Assembly: GCF_029227915.1 (NCBI RefSeq)
Contig: NC_079875.1
Location: forward strand, 25,182,001 to 25,246,000
Length of the DNA stretch: 64,000 nt
Direction: 5' to 3'
Source of the DNA: Hydractinia symbiolongicarpus
Taxonomy: Eukaryota > Cnidaria > Hydrozoa > Anthoathecata > Hydractiniidae
Within the stretch, counting starts at the first letter, position 1. Each line of letters begins with the position of its first letter. A model generated the notes under the pieces. It was not told the origin of the DNA, did not search any database, and was given only the letters and a program-made list of their open reading frames with translations. Made by a program: the position numbers and the translations under genes. Positions 1-11,463 of this stretch are shown in pieces.

Positions 1-4
1 ACCA

Positions 5-87
5 GACGCCTTCCAGGATTTGTAATTTTGGGAGCTTATAAAAGCTCCTAAAGTCTTATTTTGGGAACAAAAGTCCCGGAAGGCGTC
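5..87. repeat. nested inverted repeat
   Basis: GACGCCTTCC at 5-14 pairs with GGAAGGCGTC at 78-87. Inside it GGAGCTT (31-37) pairs with AAGCTCC (42-48). The whole could fold as a stem with an inner hairpin. It may be the tip of a foldback transposon cut by the window edge. No coding potential is seen. Confidence 0.5.
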
Positions 88-945
88 CCACGACAAATCC
101 AATTTCTCTGCTGATAACTCCTAAAAAATAAGACAATTGTGGAAATGCCACATTCTAAACTTCTAATCGTTCACTAAGTTACTGTTACTGTTTTATCACA
201 TTCTACACTTCAAAGCAATTATTTCTAGTGCATAACTTACTTTAACTTTCTCCTCTAAAGCCTCAATTTTCCCCTCCAGGGTATCAATTCTCTGCTTTAA
301 CTCCTACATAAAGATATCTCTCAAATTAATTGAATACTTTCATATGCTAATTCTTGTATGCTAATTCAACTAAGTATTATATTATCTTATTTGGCTGCTA
401 AAAGTAGTAGAGGTAGCCTTTATCTCATTCGTATAATGAGATGACAATGAGTTCATATACATAATACAATCTATGGCAGTCAGGATACCAAGCCAATAAC
501 AACAGCTAGTCTATGTAAGATCGCCTTTATGTGGCAAAACTTTAGCAATTATTTTAAAGATATAAAACAGAAACATGAACACCATCCTCAGTATTAAATT
601 TTTATAAAAAAAGCTTTACATGAATGCAAAATTTTGCATTAAAGAAATGCAATTTTAGTATTGAAAAGGTAAAAACCGAACTATGAAAATACTTACATTT
701 ACCAGCTCACTTTCCATTTTTAAATATTTCACTAAATAGAAATTTAGAACTAATATTAGACGATTAGGTAATACAACACCTATTAATGGGAGTTAAAAGC
801 ACCGAAATAAACAAGAATGTTTGCAAACATTTCATGCAAAGAGAGTTTTATTGCCCTGGCTGTTGGTTGAAGAGCGTGTAGACACAACATGTAGACAAAA
901 ACAACACGATCTATTAAATTTTAAAATCCTAAATTAAAAATTTCA
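88..945. other. non-coding AT-rich stretch
   Basis: I see no convincing open frame, RNA gene or repeat family here. The stretch is AT-rich with scattered short homopolymers. Confidence 0.5.
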
Positions 946-1290
946 TCAGGCCTATCAATAAGAAAATAACACCAGAGCAACAAATCGCTCCCCCAAGGTT
1001 ACAATAATTTAAACTGGGCAAGCAATCTAAATAAATCGAATAAGTTTAAAAAAAGTCCTTTTTATCTATTTAATTTCATCTTTCTTTATATATTTTAGTT
1101 CTTTTTTACTGTAAAGAATAAGAAAGAGAACATTGATTTCCATGTGAGATGAATTGATATTGCTCAGGCAGAAAAACTTTTTTCGGAATTGGGAGAGCAA
1201 TTAATAGCTCACCTAGTTTCTTATTTCTTAGAGTTAAGTTAGCGTTTGCGTGAGCAAGAGCAATTGCTCGCCCCTTATTGATAGGCCTGA
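946..1290. mobile_element. MITE-like element with 17-bp terminal inverted repeats
   Basis: TCAGGCCTATCAATAAG at 946-962 is perfectly inverted at 1274-1290, enclosing about 345 bp without coding capacity. Sub-terminal GAGCAA/TTGCTC words occur on both sides. Size and termini fit a non-autonomous DNA transposon, and a CAGG-type tip recalls hAT elements. No clear target-site duplication is visible, so the superfamily is not assigned. Confidence 0.6.
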
Positions 1291-1410
1291 AAGTCTACAA
1301 GCTCTTCTTGACAACCTGCACCACGGGAAGGTAGCCAATGGGACTAAGCAGGTCATACCTAAAATAAAGGACAGATTTATGTTGCAATTAACATTTTAAG
1401 TAAAAAAGAG

Positions 1411-2905
1411 TTACCCCATTTTGGTGATGTACACCCCCATTTTGGTGATGTACTGGTTCTTTATGTTGCACAACCTACAGTAACTGAGGTATGATGGCTG
1501 GTAGGTTGATTGTTGTAAGTTGTACTGGTAGGGTGATTGGGCTGTGATGATTGTTAGGGTACGGATGAGACCAAAATCCCAGTTGCTTATAAAAAGAAAT
1601 TGCGCAATCAACTCAATGCTGTAATGCAGCTTTATTTAGGTTGCATGTGCACCTTGTTCAGGTTGCAATTGGCTTACAACGCCATTAATAATCAGCACAA
1701 AGCTGTAATGTTAATGCACCTCGTTTAGGTTGCAATTGGCTTACAACGCCATTAATTATCAGCACAAAGCTGTAATATAAATGCACCTTGTTCAGGCTGC
1801 AATTGGCTTACAACGCCATTAATAATCAGCACAAAGCTGTAATGTTAATGCACCTCGTTTAGGTTGCAATTGGCTTACAACGCCATTAATAATCAGCACA
1901 AAGCTGTAATGTAAATGCACCTTGTTCAGGTTGCATTCGGTCATGCGGCATGGTAATTGTGGTATGATAATCGGTAGGGTACAGACGATATTTTTATTGC
2001 GATAAGTCAAAATGGTACGGTAATTGTGGTATGACGATCGATGTGATACAGATAAAATAGATATGCAACTGGATATTAAATGCATCGGTGGTTAATGTAA
2101 CAATCACAGACGTTTGTTAGGCTGTGTTATGACCCTCCACCTCCACCTCCAGCAACGCCATTAATAATCAGCATAAAGCTGTAATGTTCACCTTGTTCAG
2201 GTTGCAATTGGCCTAAACGCCATTAATAATCAGCACAAAGGTGTAATGTTAATGCACCTTGTTCAGGTTGAATTCAGTCATGCGGTATGGTAATTGTGGT
2301 ATGATCGGTAGGGTACAGACGATATGTTGATTGCGATAAGTCAAAACGGTATGGTATATTGCGGTATGATGATCGATGTGATACGGACGAAATAGACATG
2401 CAACTGGATATCAAATGTATCCATGGTTAATGTAACAATCACAGACCTTTGTTAGGCTGTGTTATGACCCTCCACCTCCACCTCCAGCAACGCCATTAAT
2501 AACCTGCATGAAGCTGTAATGTTCACCTTGTTAAGGTTGCAATTGGCCTAAAGGCCATTAATAATCAGCACACTGCTGTAATGTTAATGCACCTTGTTCA
2601 GGCTTCATTCTGTCATGTGCTTCCTCCTTCGCAACTCCTTGTTGGTTGTGATAAGTCGAAATGGTATGGTAATTGTGGTATGATGATCGGTAGGGTAGAG
2701 ACGATATGTTGATTGCGACAAGTCGAAACGGTATGATAATTGTGGTATGTTCGGTAGGGTACAGAGGATATGTTGATTGCTATAAGTCAAAACGGTACTG
2801 TAATTGGGGAATGATGATTGATGGGGGTAAGGATAAAATAGATATGGGACTGGATATCAAGTGTAGATATGGTTATTGTAACAGGTCAAGATTGTGATTG
2901 TCTCC
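1411..2905. repeat. nested minisatellite (67-bp units inside a ~334-bp unit)
   Basis: From about 1620 to 1940 a unit containing CAATTGGCTTACAACGCC recurs every 67 bp (GGCTTA at 1671, 1738, 1805, 1872). Beyond that a longer unit recurs. The string CAATCACAGAC is at 2101 and 2435 (334 bp apart), and GGTAGGGTAC/AGACGATAT recurs near 1971, 2307 and 2690. The small unit is embedded in the large one, giving a two-level tandem repeat. A short duplicated CCATTTTGGTGATGTAC lies at its left edge. Open frames in it are accidental. Confidence 0.8.
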
Positions 2906-2935
2906 AAAATAGATGAATTTAGGTAGTAAATAAAA

Positions 2936-4614
2936 TTAGGAGTGAGATATGCATATTATACATGTGCAATTTACAGATGGTGAAGGACAAACTGCATCTT
3001 CAATACCATCATCACAAAACTCCTCAAGTTCTTTCAACAAGTTAATATACTTTTCCATAGTGATATTGAATTTTTTGACGGTTTCATTCGATAATGCCTT
3101 CAGGCGTTTCTCTTCCTCTTGTCTGGCTTTCATACGGGGATGTGTATTAATGTACAATAGTCGTTCTTGAGTAATTGGTTCGACAAGTGCCCAATTTCTT
3201 TCTTTTTCGCATCTGGAGAATGCAGTGTAAGCTGTACCAAGGTTATTTTTTTCCATCTGAATTGATTGTTGTAACTTGATACGCATGTGGGTGGCAGTTT
3301 TACCATCTCCAATCGACATACCCTGACTTTTGGCAATTGTTATCGCATATCCTGGCATCAATGGCAAGCCATTTCTGCTACAACAATTAGACTCACATCG
3401 TCCTTCAATAGCAGTAATTGGTATCCATGTTGGATGTTCTGGAATCCATAGTGGGCCTTTATAATTTGGGAAATTGACAACAACAGCTATTGGAAATTCA
3501 GGTGGTGACGTATTTGGTGAATAAAGGATTGCAATTACTTTTCTCATGGCACCATTATTAAGACCGAGGCCTGTAAGACCTTTTTGGTTTTTGGTGAGTA
3601 TTAGAGTTGCACCAACTGCCATTAAAGATCTCAGAGGTATTTGACCCATTTGCTTATCGGTCAAAGAGTGATGTTTACCACGGCCTCTTGATGGAATAAC
3701 AGCAACTGGTACACCAAGGCTGGCTAATTTATTGTGGTTTTCTTCATTAACTTCATTCCATGTTTCCATTAATGTAAGGACGCGACCATGAAGAAAGTTA
3801 CATTTTTCAGTATAAGGCAAAGCATTTTCGTAACGACTATTTATATCCTGGCAATCTTGTTGAGTGATCGAACTATTACGTATTCTAAGAAGGCGTTGTA
3901 AAAGATCCAACTGATCTGGGCCTTGGCGCATGGTCTCTGTAAGAACGATAACATGTTGAAACGAGCGATAGATTGCATAACCAGCAAAGTTGATTGTGGA
4001 ATCATCGTGTTTTGGTGGCTGATGTAGATCGAAAGCACGAATTGGTCCAAGTTGGTCCAAAGAAATTGACAGTTGGTACACCTCCATAATAATTGTCAAA
4101 GTCTCCTCTTGCCTCACATAATCTTTTGCTGCACCATGCCACAAGAAGCTTTGACTGCATGCTCCGTTCATCAATATTAAGTTGCAATAATTTCAATTCA
4201 TTGTTTTCATGCATGCCTGTATATTTTCTGAGCTTTCTTAGAGATACATCACCCAACGGATAGTCAGAAAGCTGGACAGAATTTAAATTCTTATCTTTTT
4301 TCAGTTTGTGTGGTGGTGGAGTCATTGAATGTATAGTCCGACCATTAGGTATGAGGACTGATGCTGCACCAGTTGGGGCCAAGTTCATAACAGCAGAATT
4401 TCGCTTAAAAATACGGCGAACAATTCTAGTGAGTGCGGTAATGATGAATGTTTTCCCAACACCAGCTGTTCCTTGTATTAATAAACGTAATGGCTGGGTA
4501 CCTGTTGGCAAAGTTCCTTTTGCTACTTGTAATAAATGCTGAAGATTTATCTTCAAAAGATAAATTAGTTTTAAATCTTTCTTGTGCTAAATGCAGTTCG
4601 GTAGCTACACCCAA
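2936..4614 (-). pseudogene. PIF1-like DNA helicase, frameshifted
   Basis: On the minus strand this encodes a superfamily-1 PIF1-type helicase in at least three frame segments. The N-terminal piece is around 4614-4555, the Walker A segment (GTAGVGKT, bases 4449-4472) lies in 4556-about 4060, and the rest runs from about 4060 to 2936. After Walker A come an APTGAAS motif, a DERSM-type Walker B region, GYAIYRSF, and near the C-terminus GYAITIAKSQGMS and TAFSRCEKERNW, the conserved helicase motifs V/VI of PIF1 proteins. PIF1 helicases unwind DNA 5'-3'; in Helitrons a related domain is fused to a Rep nuclease. No Rep domain is visible, so this may be a Helitron fragment or a stand-alone amplified PIF1 copy. 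Frameshifts near 4555 and 4060 argue against function unless they are assembly errors. Confidence 0.85.
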
Positions 4615-4715
4615 CCTCGTCCCCAGGGTGTTGTTGCCCCTGAGCCGTTATTACGGAGTGACCAGCGATGGCCTTTTCGCCGCTATCAACTTCATCAACA
4701 GGGCAAAAGGTTGAG
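4615..4715. repeat. fragment sharing the AACCTCGTCCCCAGGG word
   Basis: AACCTCGTCCCCAGGG at about 4613-4628 recurs, in inverse orientation, in the tandem units of the palindrome (near 12980 and 13150). This suggests a dispersed repeat next to the helicase remnant. The rest of the fragment is unassigned. Confidence 0.35.
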
Positions 4716-4967
4716 CTACATCTTTACTGTAATATAAACGTCTAAAGTTTGTTGATTCAATAAGAGGACAGTTTTCACTAACCAGTAACTAGCTAGGTAG
4801 AAATTACGATGATAGTAACATTGTGCTTCTGAAATATTTATTTTTATTTTTCCACCAGCTGTCTCATTTGAGTGCGTTAAAAACGAAGAAAACTTGGACT
4901 TTAATAAAGGAAGAACTTTCACTTCGTTTTGTAAATAGTAGTATTAGTAAATACATTTATTTGTTAA

Positions 4968-5283
4968 GACCGACTGATAGCCTTGTGGTAGAGCGTTCGC
5001 TTTCAGTGCGGGAGGTCTTGGGTTCAAACCCTGGCCGAGTCATGCCAGAGACTAAAAAAGTGTGAATCTATCCTTTCTGCTTAGCGTTCAGCATGAGAAT
5101 AGGATTGATATCTTAGGCGGTTGTCTAGTTGAGCGATTGCTGTGCTTCCACTACTTTCGTAGCTCAAATGGGAGCTTTAAATGCGCTAGGACCCCCTTCG
5201 CAGGACCCTCGTTGATAGCAGTACCAATAGGAACTGAAGAGGCTATCCTGGGTAAATAATAGTAATAATAATAATAATAATAG
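4968..5283 (+). mobile_element. tRNA-derived SINE with (TAA)n tail
   Basis: The head is tRNA-like: an A-box-like TAGCCTTGTGG (4978-4988) and a perfect B box GGTTCAAACCC (5021-5031), spaced as in a tRNA promoter for RNA polymerase III. An unrelated body of about 220 bp follows, ending in a TAA-repeat (about 5253-5282), as expected for a LINE-mobilised SINE. The distal body (GTAGCTCAAATGGGAGC, then CTAGGACCC) resembles a second copy near 11600 inside the palindrome. The acceptor stem and anticodon arm do not form a clean tRNA, so it is not a tRNA gene. No target-site duplication was identified. Confidence 0.8.
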
Positions 5284-5681
5284 ATTACAAAAAATAAACT
5301 TTTTAAAAAAATAAATTGTCTAGAGTATAAATAATGCAATAATCTAACCTAACAGGAGAGCTAGTCAAATAGATAAATCTAATCAAGAACTAGCCCCCCT
5401 GTCAACAAAAAAAAATAAGATAGACATATATATATATATACGTGGTAGAAATAAATTAGAAGACAAAGACAAAACAAACAAAAAAACACAAGAAAAACAA
5501 ACAAAAAATCAATAAATGAAATAAGATAAACAAAAATTAAACAAAATTAAATAAAAAATATAGCTATATATATACAAAAAATGAATAACTAATTAAACTT
5601 AAATTTAAATTTAAGTGTAGCAAATAAATTATTAGTTTGTATATATTCCTTATAAGTATTTACTTAACAATTGATTTGTAA
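5284..5681. other. A-rich non-coding stretch
   Basis: A/T-rich low complexity with a short TA run near 5430. It probably includes the 3' untranslated tail of the minus-strand LINE that ends just to the right. Confidence 0.4.
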
Positions 5682-7135
5682 TTATTTTTTGCACTGGTTT
5701 TTGGATAGTGATGACAGCTTTTTATCACTGTGTTGGTTATTAATTGTATTCCAGCAACGGATTGATTGATATTTTATACTATAAATTCCATAGCGAGTGG
5801 TACTAACATTTGGAAGTATTAGGTTATTGTTTGATGCATTTCTAGTATTATGGGTATGAGTATTTGCAACCAGAGTGAAAATGCCTTGCAGTGGTTTAGG
5901 CAAATTTTTATGATAATGATCATACGCAAATAAAAAGTCTTTCAGCTTAATTGTGTCAGGAAAAGTAAGTATTTTGGATTTATTAAATAATAGAGAAGTA
6001 GGGCTGTTTGCAGGTTTGAAGTTTATAATTTTAATTGCTTTATTTTGAAGGGAGATAATTCTATTCAGTTAGGTGTATTTGTTATGTCCCCATATTTGAC
6101 ATCCATAAGTTAGATGTGATGAGAAGATAGCATGATATATATTAGTTAAAATATTATAGGAAACATAGATAGTTTTACTTTAAGATTATCTATGTGTATA
6201 TGCCATTTTAAATGTTTTTCCAGAGTGATCCCTAAATATTTAATAGATTCAGAAGGTAAAATTTTATGGCCGTTGATTTTTATTTTGATATCATAGTCAA
6301 TAGATTTGTTTGGATGGGTAAAAAGGATGATTTCTGTTTTACTAGCATTTAGGGATATTTTGTTGGCCCGGAGCCAGTTGCAAATCTTAGATCAAGGTTT
6401 AATTGCTTCCTTATTGATTTTAAATTATCACTAATTGTCAGTAAGTTAGTATCATCTGCAAAATGGTGGACTGTTGAGTATTTAATTGCATTGTTTAGAT
6501 CATTAATATAAATTAGAAATAGTATAGGTCCAAGTACAGACCCTTGGGGTACTCCTATTGTTATATTTTGGACATTTGAATCAAAACCATTTATTGGAAC
6601 ATATTTTTTTCTGTTACTAAGGTATAATCTGAACCAGGAGTTAGATAGTCGTCTAATTCCATAATTTTCAAGTTTTTTTAAAAGGATTGTATGATCAACA
6701 GTGTCAAATGCCTTTTGCAGGTCATGAATATGCCACATGCAAAGTTGTTGAAATCTAAAGTTTCTCTTATTTTCTCTGTAATACTGAAGAGTGCATTATT
6801 AGTGGAATGATTTTAATTGTTACATTCTAGACTAGATCCTTTATTTTTATATATAGGTATAATTTTTGCAATTTTTAAGTTATCTGGATAGATGCCAGTC
6901 GAAAATTATAGATTTATTATCTCGCATAGGGGTGTTGATACATTGAATTTAATAAGTTTAAAAATATTGCTGGGTATACTAAAAGGTCCGTTTGTTTTAT
7001 TTTCATTTAAAGAAGATATCAGTGGTATTATTTCATTTTCAGTAGTAGGATTGATAAAAAAATAATTGTGATTTGCGTCATTAAGGTAATTATGAAATGG
7101 TTTATTAGAAGGTGAAATTTTATTTTGAAGTTTTA
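5682..7135 (-). pseudogene. LINE reverse transcriptase remnant
   Basis: The minus strand encodes the 3' half of a non-LTR retrotransposon ORF2. In order: a GPFSIPS-type entry motif, IAKIIPIYKNKG, a deletion where the YRPIS/QFGFR block should be, LQKAFDTVDH, GVPQGSVLGP, the catalytic HFADDTN, WLRANKISLNASKTE-like residues, KYLGITLE, and a C-terminal tail ending HNTRN...GIYSIKYQSIRCWN (5682-5903). Reverse transcriptase would copy the element RNA at a nicked target. Stops (for example near 6830 and 6910), a frameshift near 6735 and the internal deletion make it dead. The endonuclease domain is missing or beyond recognition upstream, so it is 5'-truncated. It is distinct from the LINE at 57.6-64 kb. 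Confidence 0.87.
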
Positions 7136-7189
7136 CTCCTACTGTGGAAAAATAGTTATTAAATAGTTATTGGAGATTAGTTGGTTCAT

Positions 7190-8663
7190 ATATACAGAAA
7201 GTCTGATATATAAGAACATCAAAATTTAGTTTTCTTTATACAAGTGTCTCAGAACTGCAATATTAACCACAACAGCAAAAAACAAATCAAAATATAAAAA
7301 TATATAACCAAAATGAGTCAAAACTTTGTACTCTCTGCACACCATATGTTACTTATGTTAACTTTTGAAGTTGTAGCTTCACGCCTGTCGTGGACGACCG
7401 ACGTCAGTCACTTCTTCCTCTTCTTCTACTTCATCTCTAGAGAGAGGAGGATGAGGGTTAGATCGAACTACAGTGACTATACTGTTTTCTGAGGCTTTAT
7501 AGAATTTTTACTCACAAATTTTTATATGTCATGGGGCTTCTTTATTAGCAAAAACACAGTCTATTCTGGACACAATATTCTATATGGGTCAGTGACACAT
7601 TTTATTTAGAACAAAACAAATCAGAACATGCTACAAAACGTTACGAAAGATTTTTCTAATGCGAATTGGATGGCAAATTTGCAGGCGAAATGTATCTGAG
7701 CATGCACATTTTTATTTGTGTTATTTTGCTTCGAAAAGTTTGCTTAACTGAAAAGTAGAAACAAGGTTCTTTTTTCATGTAAATATACATCCTAACAAAG
7801 TTTTATCCTAACATAGAAAAAATAACAAAAGAAGTATTAATTCAAAAAAAAAGATGTATATATATACTCGATAAAATGCATAACTATAAATTCAAATAAA
7901 AGCTCAATGTTGTTCAATGTTTATATATATTTGAAGATTTTCTATGTTTCTATGTTATTTTTTCTGTTATTATATAGATGTTTGAAGATTTTCAAGACAT
8001 GTTAATGATTGCACAAGAACCACTCCTTAGAAATTAAAAAAAATTGTTACTAGAAAATATGGATGTTGGTGTTAATCCTGATATATATATATATAGAAAT
8101 AATTTCAGTTTCTATAACATGACTCGCACTAGTGTATAAAATTAATTTAAAGACACATGATCCTGTTGCTGTATTAGCGAAAGAGTAGTCTGTTTGGAAC
8201 GCCACATAGTCTATGGGTCTACATTTTGTTAAGAATCCGACGACTACAAATTTACATGTTAAACAAAAATTGCATCCAGCACTGTGATGCCCCAGCGGTA
8301 GCTAAATATTTACTCCTCTGGGTGTTTGGTGATGCCTCTTAATTTCTAGCTAGCTCCACAATCATATGACTCTCCTCCCCCTGCCCTCTCCCCAACACTT
8401 CTCTGCCATCCAATCTTGAAAAAAATTACCTTTGGTGTCGGTAACATGTGACCATGTCAATGTTTATATAAACATTGACAGGAAGTATTATATGTGGAAA
8501 AATTAGCGATGTTCTTTTGTTGATTTTGCTAAGGTTTTTTAGTCATTCTTTATATACATTTAAAAAAATTTGTCAAGAGCCAACACATTTTGTGGAGCTG
8601 GATAAAACTACAAAGTAGTTATGTGATGGACATCACTCACTGTGTGCAGTAGCAGCTAGCTAG
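7190..8663. other. non-coding stretch, no feature recognised
   Basis: AT-rich with microsatellite-like TA runs (near 7855 and 8080). I see no open frame with recognisable motifs and no clear repeat structure. Confidence 0.45.
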
Positions 8664-8703
8664 CTCAAAAATCCGTCCTAAAGTCTTAGGACGGATTTTT
8701 GAG
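8664..8703. repeat. perfect hairpin, 18-bp arms, 4-nt loop
   Basis: CTCAAAAATCCGTCCTAA at 8664-8681 is followed by AGTC and its exact reverse complement at 8686-8703. A stem this long with so short a loop is unlikely by chance. It could be the tip of a foldback element, an RNA-level structure or a recent mutational palindrome. Confidence 0.75.
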
Positions 8704-8705
8704 AA

Positions 8706-8753
8706 TTCTCTTATGATGCTATCTTCTAATCATCTAGCATAAGAGAAAACTTA
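8706..8753. repeat. second hairpin beside the first
   Basis: TTCTCTTATG...TGCT pairs with AGCATAAGAGAA across a loop of roughly 18 nt, directly after the first hairpin. ATGCTAG words recur over the next 80 bp. The pair may belong to one non-autonomous element. Confidence 0.5.
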
Positions 8754-8759
8754 ATAGGC

Positions 8760-9240
8760 ATTTTTATGCTAGTTAAATTGGTAGTTTTATGCTAGCTTAG
8801 CTGCTACTGTTGTGCTAGATAGCTTTAGGTGTATGTAAGGGGTTTTGACAACCTTTAAAAAACAGTGATCATAACCTCCACTTCTTTCTTGAAAAATCTC
8901 ATCATTTCGCTTCTAGCTGGCTGACTACGTTTAGCACCATCTTTAAAACACAACAAAAACTCCATCGCCGTGCTAAAAACACGTTGTCTCGCTCAATCAG
9001 ATATTTACGAAAATTTACCAACAAATGACCAGATAAAATTACTGGGCAACACTGATAAAATGGCAGAATTTTTTATAAATTTGATGTATAGGGACGAAAT
9101 CGTATAGAAATCTTATATACTCTCCACCGTGCTTTCTTTTCACTTATATTTGGCTTATTTAATGAGGAAATGGGCTTCGCTACGCTCCGTGCGCTAGCGC
9201 GCACTCCGCTACTCTCCGCAAAAAGCCATTACACAGTGTC
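8760..9240. other. non-coding stretch before the Penelope-like fragment
   Basis: No coding frame was recognised. A GC-rich patch of CGCTAGCGCGC type lies near 9190, unlike the surrounding AT-rich sequence. Confidence 0.4.
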
Positions 9241-9241
9241 T

Positions 9242-10127
9242 TAGTCAGATGCAATTAATCCTTCCGGAAAATACTTCCCATACCATAAAGCAAACAGCAA
9301 GCCGTTGTATGTTAACGCGCAGTCCAATCACCCACCGACCATCCTCAAGCAACTCCCTGTTATGGTCAACCAACGATTAGTCCAACTATCATGTGATAAA
9401 GAAGAGTTCGATAAAGCCAAACAGTTTTATCAAACATCACTTAACGTAAGTGGCTATAAAAATATTCTGAAATATGACCAGCGTGATTTAACAAGACCAA
9501 ACAGAAATCGATTGAGAAATGTTATATGGTACAATCCCCCATATAATATGAACGTTGTTACAAATGTGGGCAAGAGGTTTTTGCAGCTTGTACGAAAGCA
9601 CTTTCCAAAAGACCCCCAGCTGAATAAAATTTTCAACATCAATACATTGAAAGTCAGCTACTCTTGCACACCTAGTATGCTAACATCATAAGTCAACACA
9701 ATTCCAGCTTGCTCAATAACACGGATGAACAACAAAATCGATCCTGCAACTGCCGATCAAAACCAAACTGCCCACTAAATGGTGATTGTTTGAAATCATG
9801 CATCGTTTACAAAGCAGAAGTTATTGCGGACGGGGAAACATCGATCTACTTTGGAGCAAGTGAAGGAGAATTTAAGACGCGCTACAATAACCATGTTAAA
9901 TCGTTAAAACTGATATGTGAAAGATGAATCCAAACCGTACCAACTGTCATGGATTATCGCTGCAAGAGCATTCCCATACAAATGTGGAACACGGCGATGT
10001 GACCTTTGCTTGTCCGAAAAAAACACTCATAATAAGATCTGAACCCAAGGGACTCTTGAATAAACAAACTGAGCTCTTATCGAAATGCCGACATAGAAAT
10101 AAGTTTATAATAGGAAACATTAAATAA
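9242..10127 (+). pseudogene. Penelope-like retroelement, 3' part (RT linker + GIY-YIG endonuclease)
   Basis: The first frame (to 9691) carries the segment after the Penelope-type reverse transcriptase: FPYHKANSKPLYVN, SNHPPTILKQLP, then NVIWYNPPYNMNVVTNVGKRF and KVSYSCTPSM. After a frameshift near 9675 the second frame (about 9690-9927) holds the cysteine-rich CNCRSKPNCPL and a GIY-YIG-type segment (YFGASEGEFKTRYNNHVKS). A third piece (9924-10127) ends LLNKQTELLSKCRHRNKF. In Penelope-like elements the GIY-YIG nuclease nicks DNA to prime reverse transcription. This copy lacks its RT core (5' truncation) and has two breaks. Its last codons overlap the left end of the giant palindrome at 10117. 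Confidence 0.85.
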
Positions 10128-10383
10128 ATAACATATTTCATGAAACTTGAAGTTGTTAAAAAGTTGTAGTATTCTTACTTGTTCAACAAATATTATATAT
10201 ATACCAATGGATTCTTAACAATCATATAAGAAATAATCAATGATTATACCAGCATCAACAATATTAAAAGCTTAAATAAATTAATTTACTCCAGTGGTGT
10301 GAGTGGTACACCATAGCCATCATGTAGGGGATTAATTGAATGGACTTTTTCATCACATTCATAAGAAAGTTGCATTTCATTAC

Positions 10384-10563
10384 CATGGTGACATGACACA
10401 ACAACTTTGTTTCAAGCAACTCTCACATACAGAACTTTGTATTTGTATGTTCAGTACAGCCTTAAAAATATTTTTTCTTTTTTCGGCCCAGCTGCACTCA
10501 TATTGATTCATACGATCCTGCCAGCTAACAGCTTTAGACTTTGTTCTACTGAATTGGAAAATT
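10384..10563 (-). CDS. candidate exon, left-arm copy of 17314-17493
   Basis: Mirror image of the exon described at 17314-17493. It has the same acceptor-like TTTTTTGTAG and the same open frame ending in a cysteine cluster. Its flanks on this side lead into the Penelope-like fragment rather than the 17.76-kb gene. Confidence 0.4.
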
Positions 10564-10901
10564 CTACAAAAAATATATACATAAAGATAAAAAGAAATTT
10601 TACTACAATCATCATTTTTCTCATTGTTCTAGCCAACATATATGAATGAGTTTGAAAGTGTTTTGAAAGTGTTGTCTTTTATTTAAGTTTTTCTCAAACT
10701 GTAGTGTTATGGGTAAGAATGAGTGATCCACACTTTTAAAGTTTCAGGCATAATTTGGGAATCAATCTAAAACTTTAGCATTAAAAAAACATTTTCTACA
10801 CCGGAGGAAAAGGATTCTATACAGAGAAAGACAAGTTTTGACCACAAAACACTTGGTTTAATATTCAATGTATTTAAGATAATGTAAACACAAGTCCTCA
10901 C

Positions 10902-10973
10902 CTGCCAAAGCTTGCACGTTCTAAGTACCAACATTATCTATTTCGCTTGAATCAGTAGTAACATCATACCAAC
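10902..10973 (-). CDS. candidate exon, left-arm copy of 16904-16975
   Basis: Mirror of the small exon at 16904-16975, with CAG acceptor and GTGAGG donor conserved. See that entry for the frame problem. Confidence 0.35.
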
Positions 10974-11050
10974 CTGAATGTGAAAATACACACAAACTAC
11001 AGAAACTTCTTTCAAATTTAGGAGCCAACAAAAAAGCCAATGACACCAAC

Positions 11051-11243
11051 CTTCACTGTCTCTATGATTATCAACAATCGTAGGATTTGTGGAAATATTT
11101 GATTTTCTACGTTTTCTGTTTTTCCCGTGATATGGAAATACTCTTCGCCCAAGTGAATCACGCTTTAATTCAATAATAGTGGGTTTTTTCCTGCTATTCT
11201 TCTTTTTTATAAACAAAGATTCTAAATCTTCTAGACATGACAT
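11051..11243 (-). CDS. candidate first exon, left-arm copy of 16634-16826
   Basis: Mirror of the exon at 16634-16826. It encodes the same lysine/arginine-rich N-terminus with one substitution (K here, E in the right arm). Confidence 0.4.
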
Positions 11244-11463
11244 CTATAAATACAGAACATTATATAAAAAAAGTTACAAATAACACAGCATAATATACAT
11301 AAATGAATATATATATATTCTCTCTTAAACTTCAAAAATGTAGTATATAACAAAGCCTCAGCTTGGCAAAGATACTGGTGAACAGAGCAAGTATTTTCAC
11401 AGGAGAGGATCAAGCAAAAAAACAAATAACGTCCTAGTCAAATAACGTCCTAGTAATTTATGG

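Noticed and set aside
946-1290. Assignment of the small inverted-repeat element to hAT
   Set aside because: No matching 8-bp target-site duplication at its edges, so only a generic MITE call is kept.
4968-5042. tRNA gene
   Set aside because: A and B boxes are present, but acceptor and anticodon stems do not close, and a SINE body with TAA tail follows.
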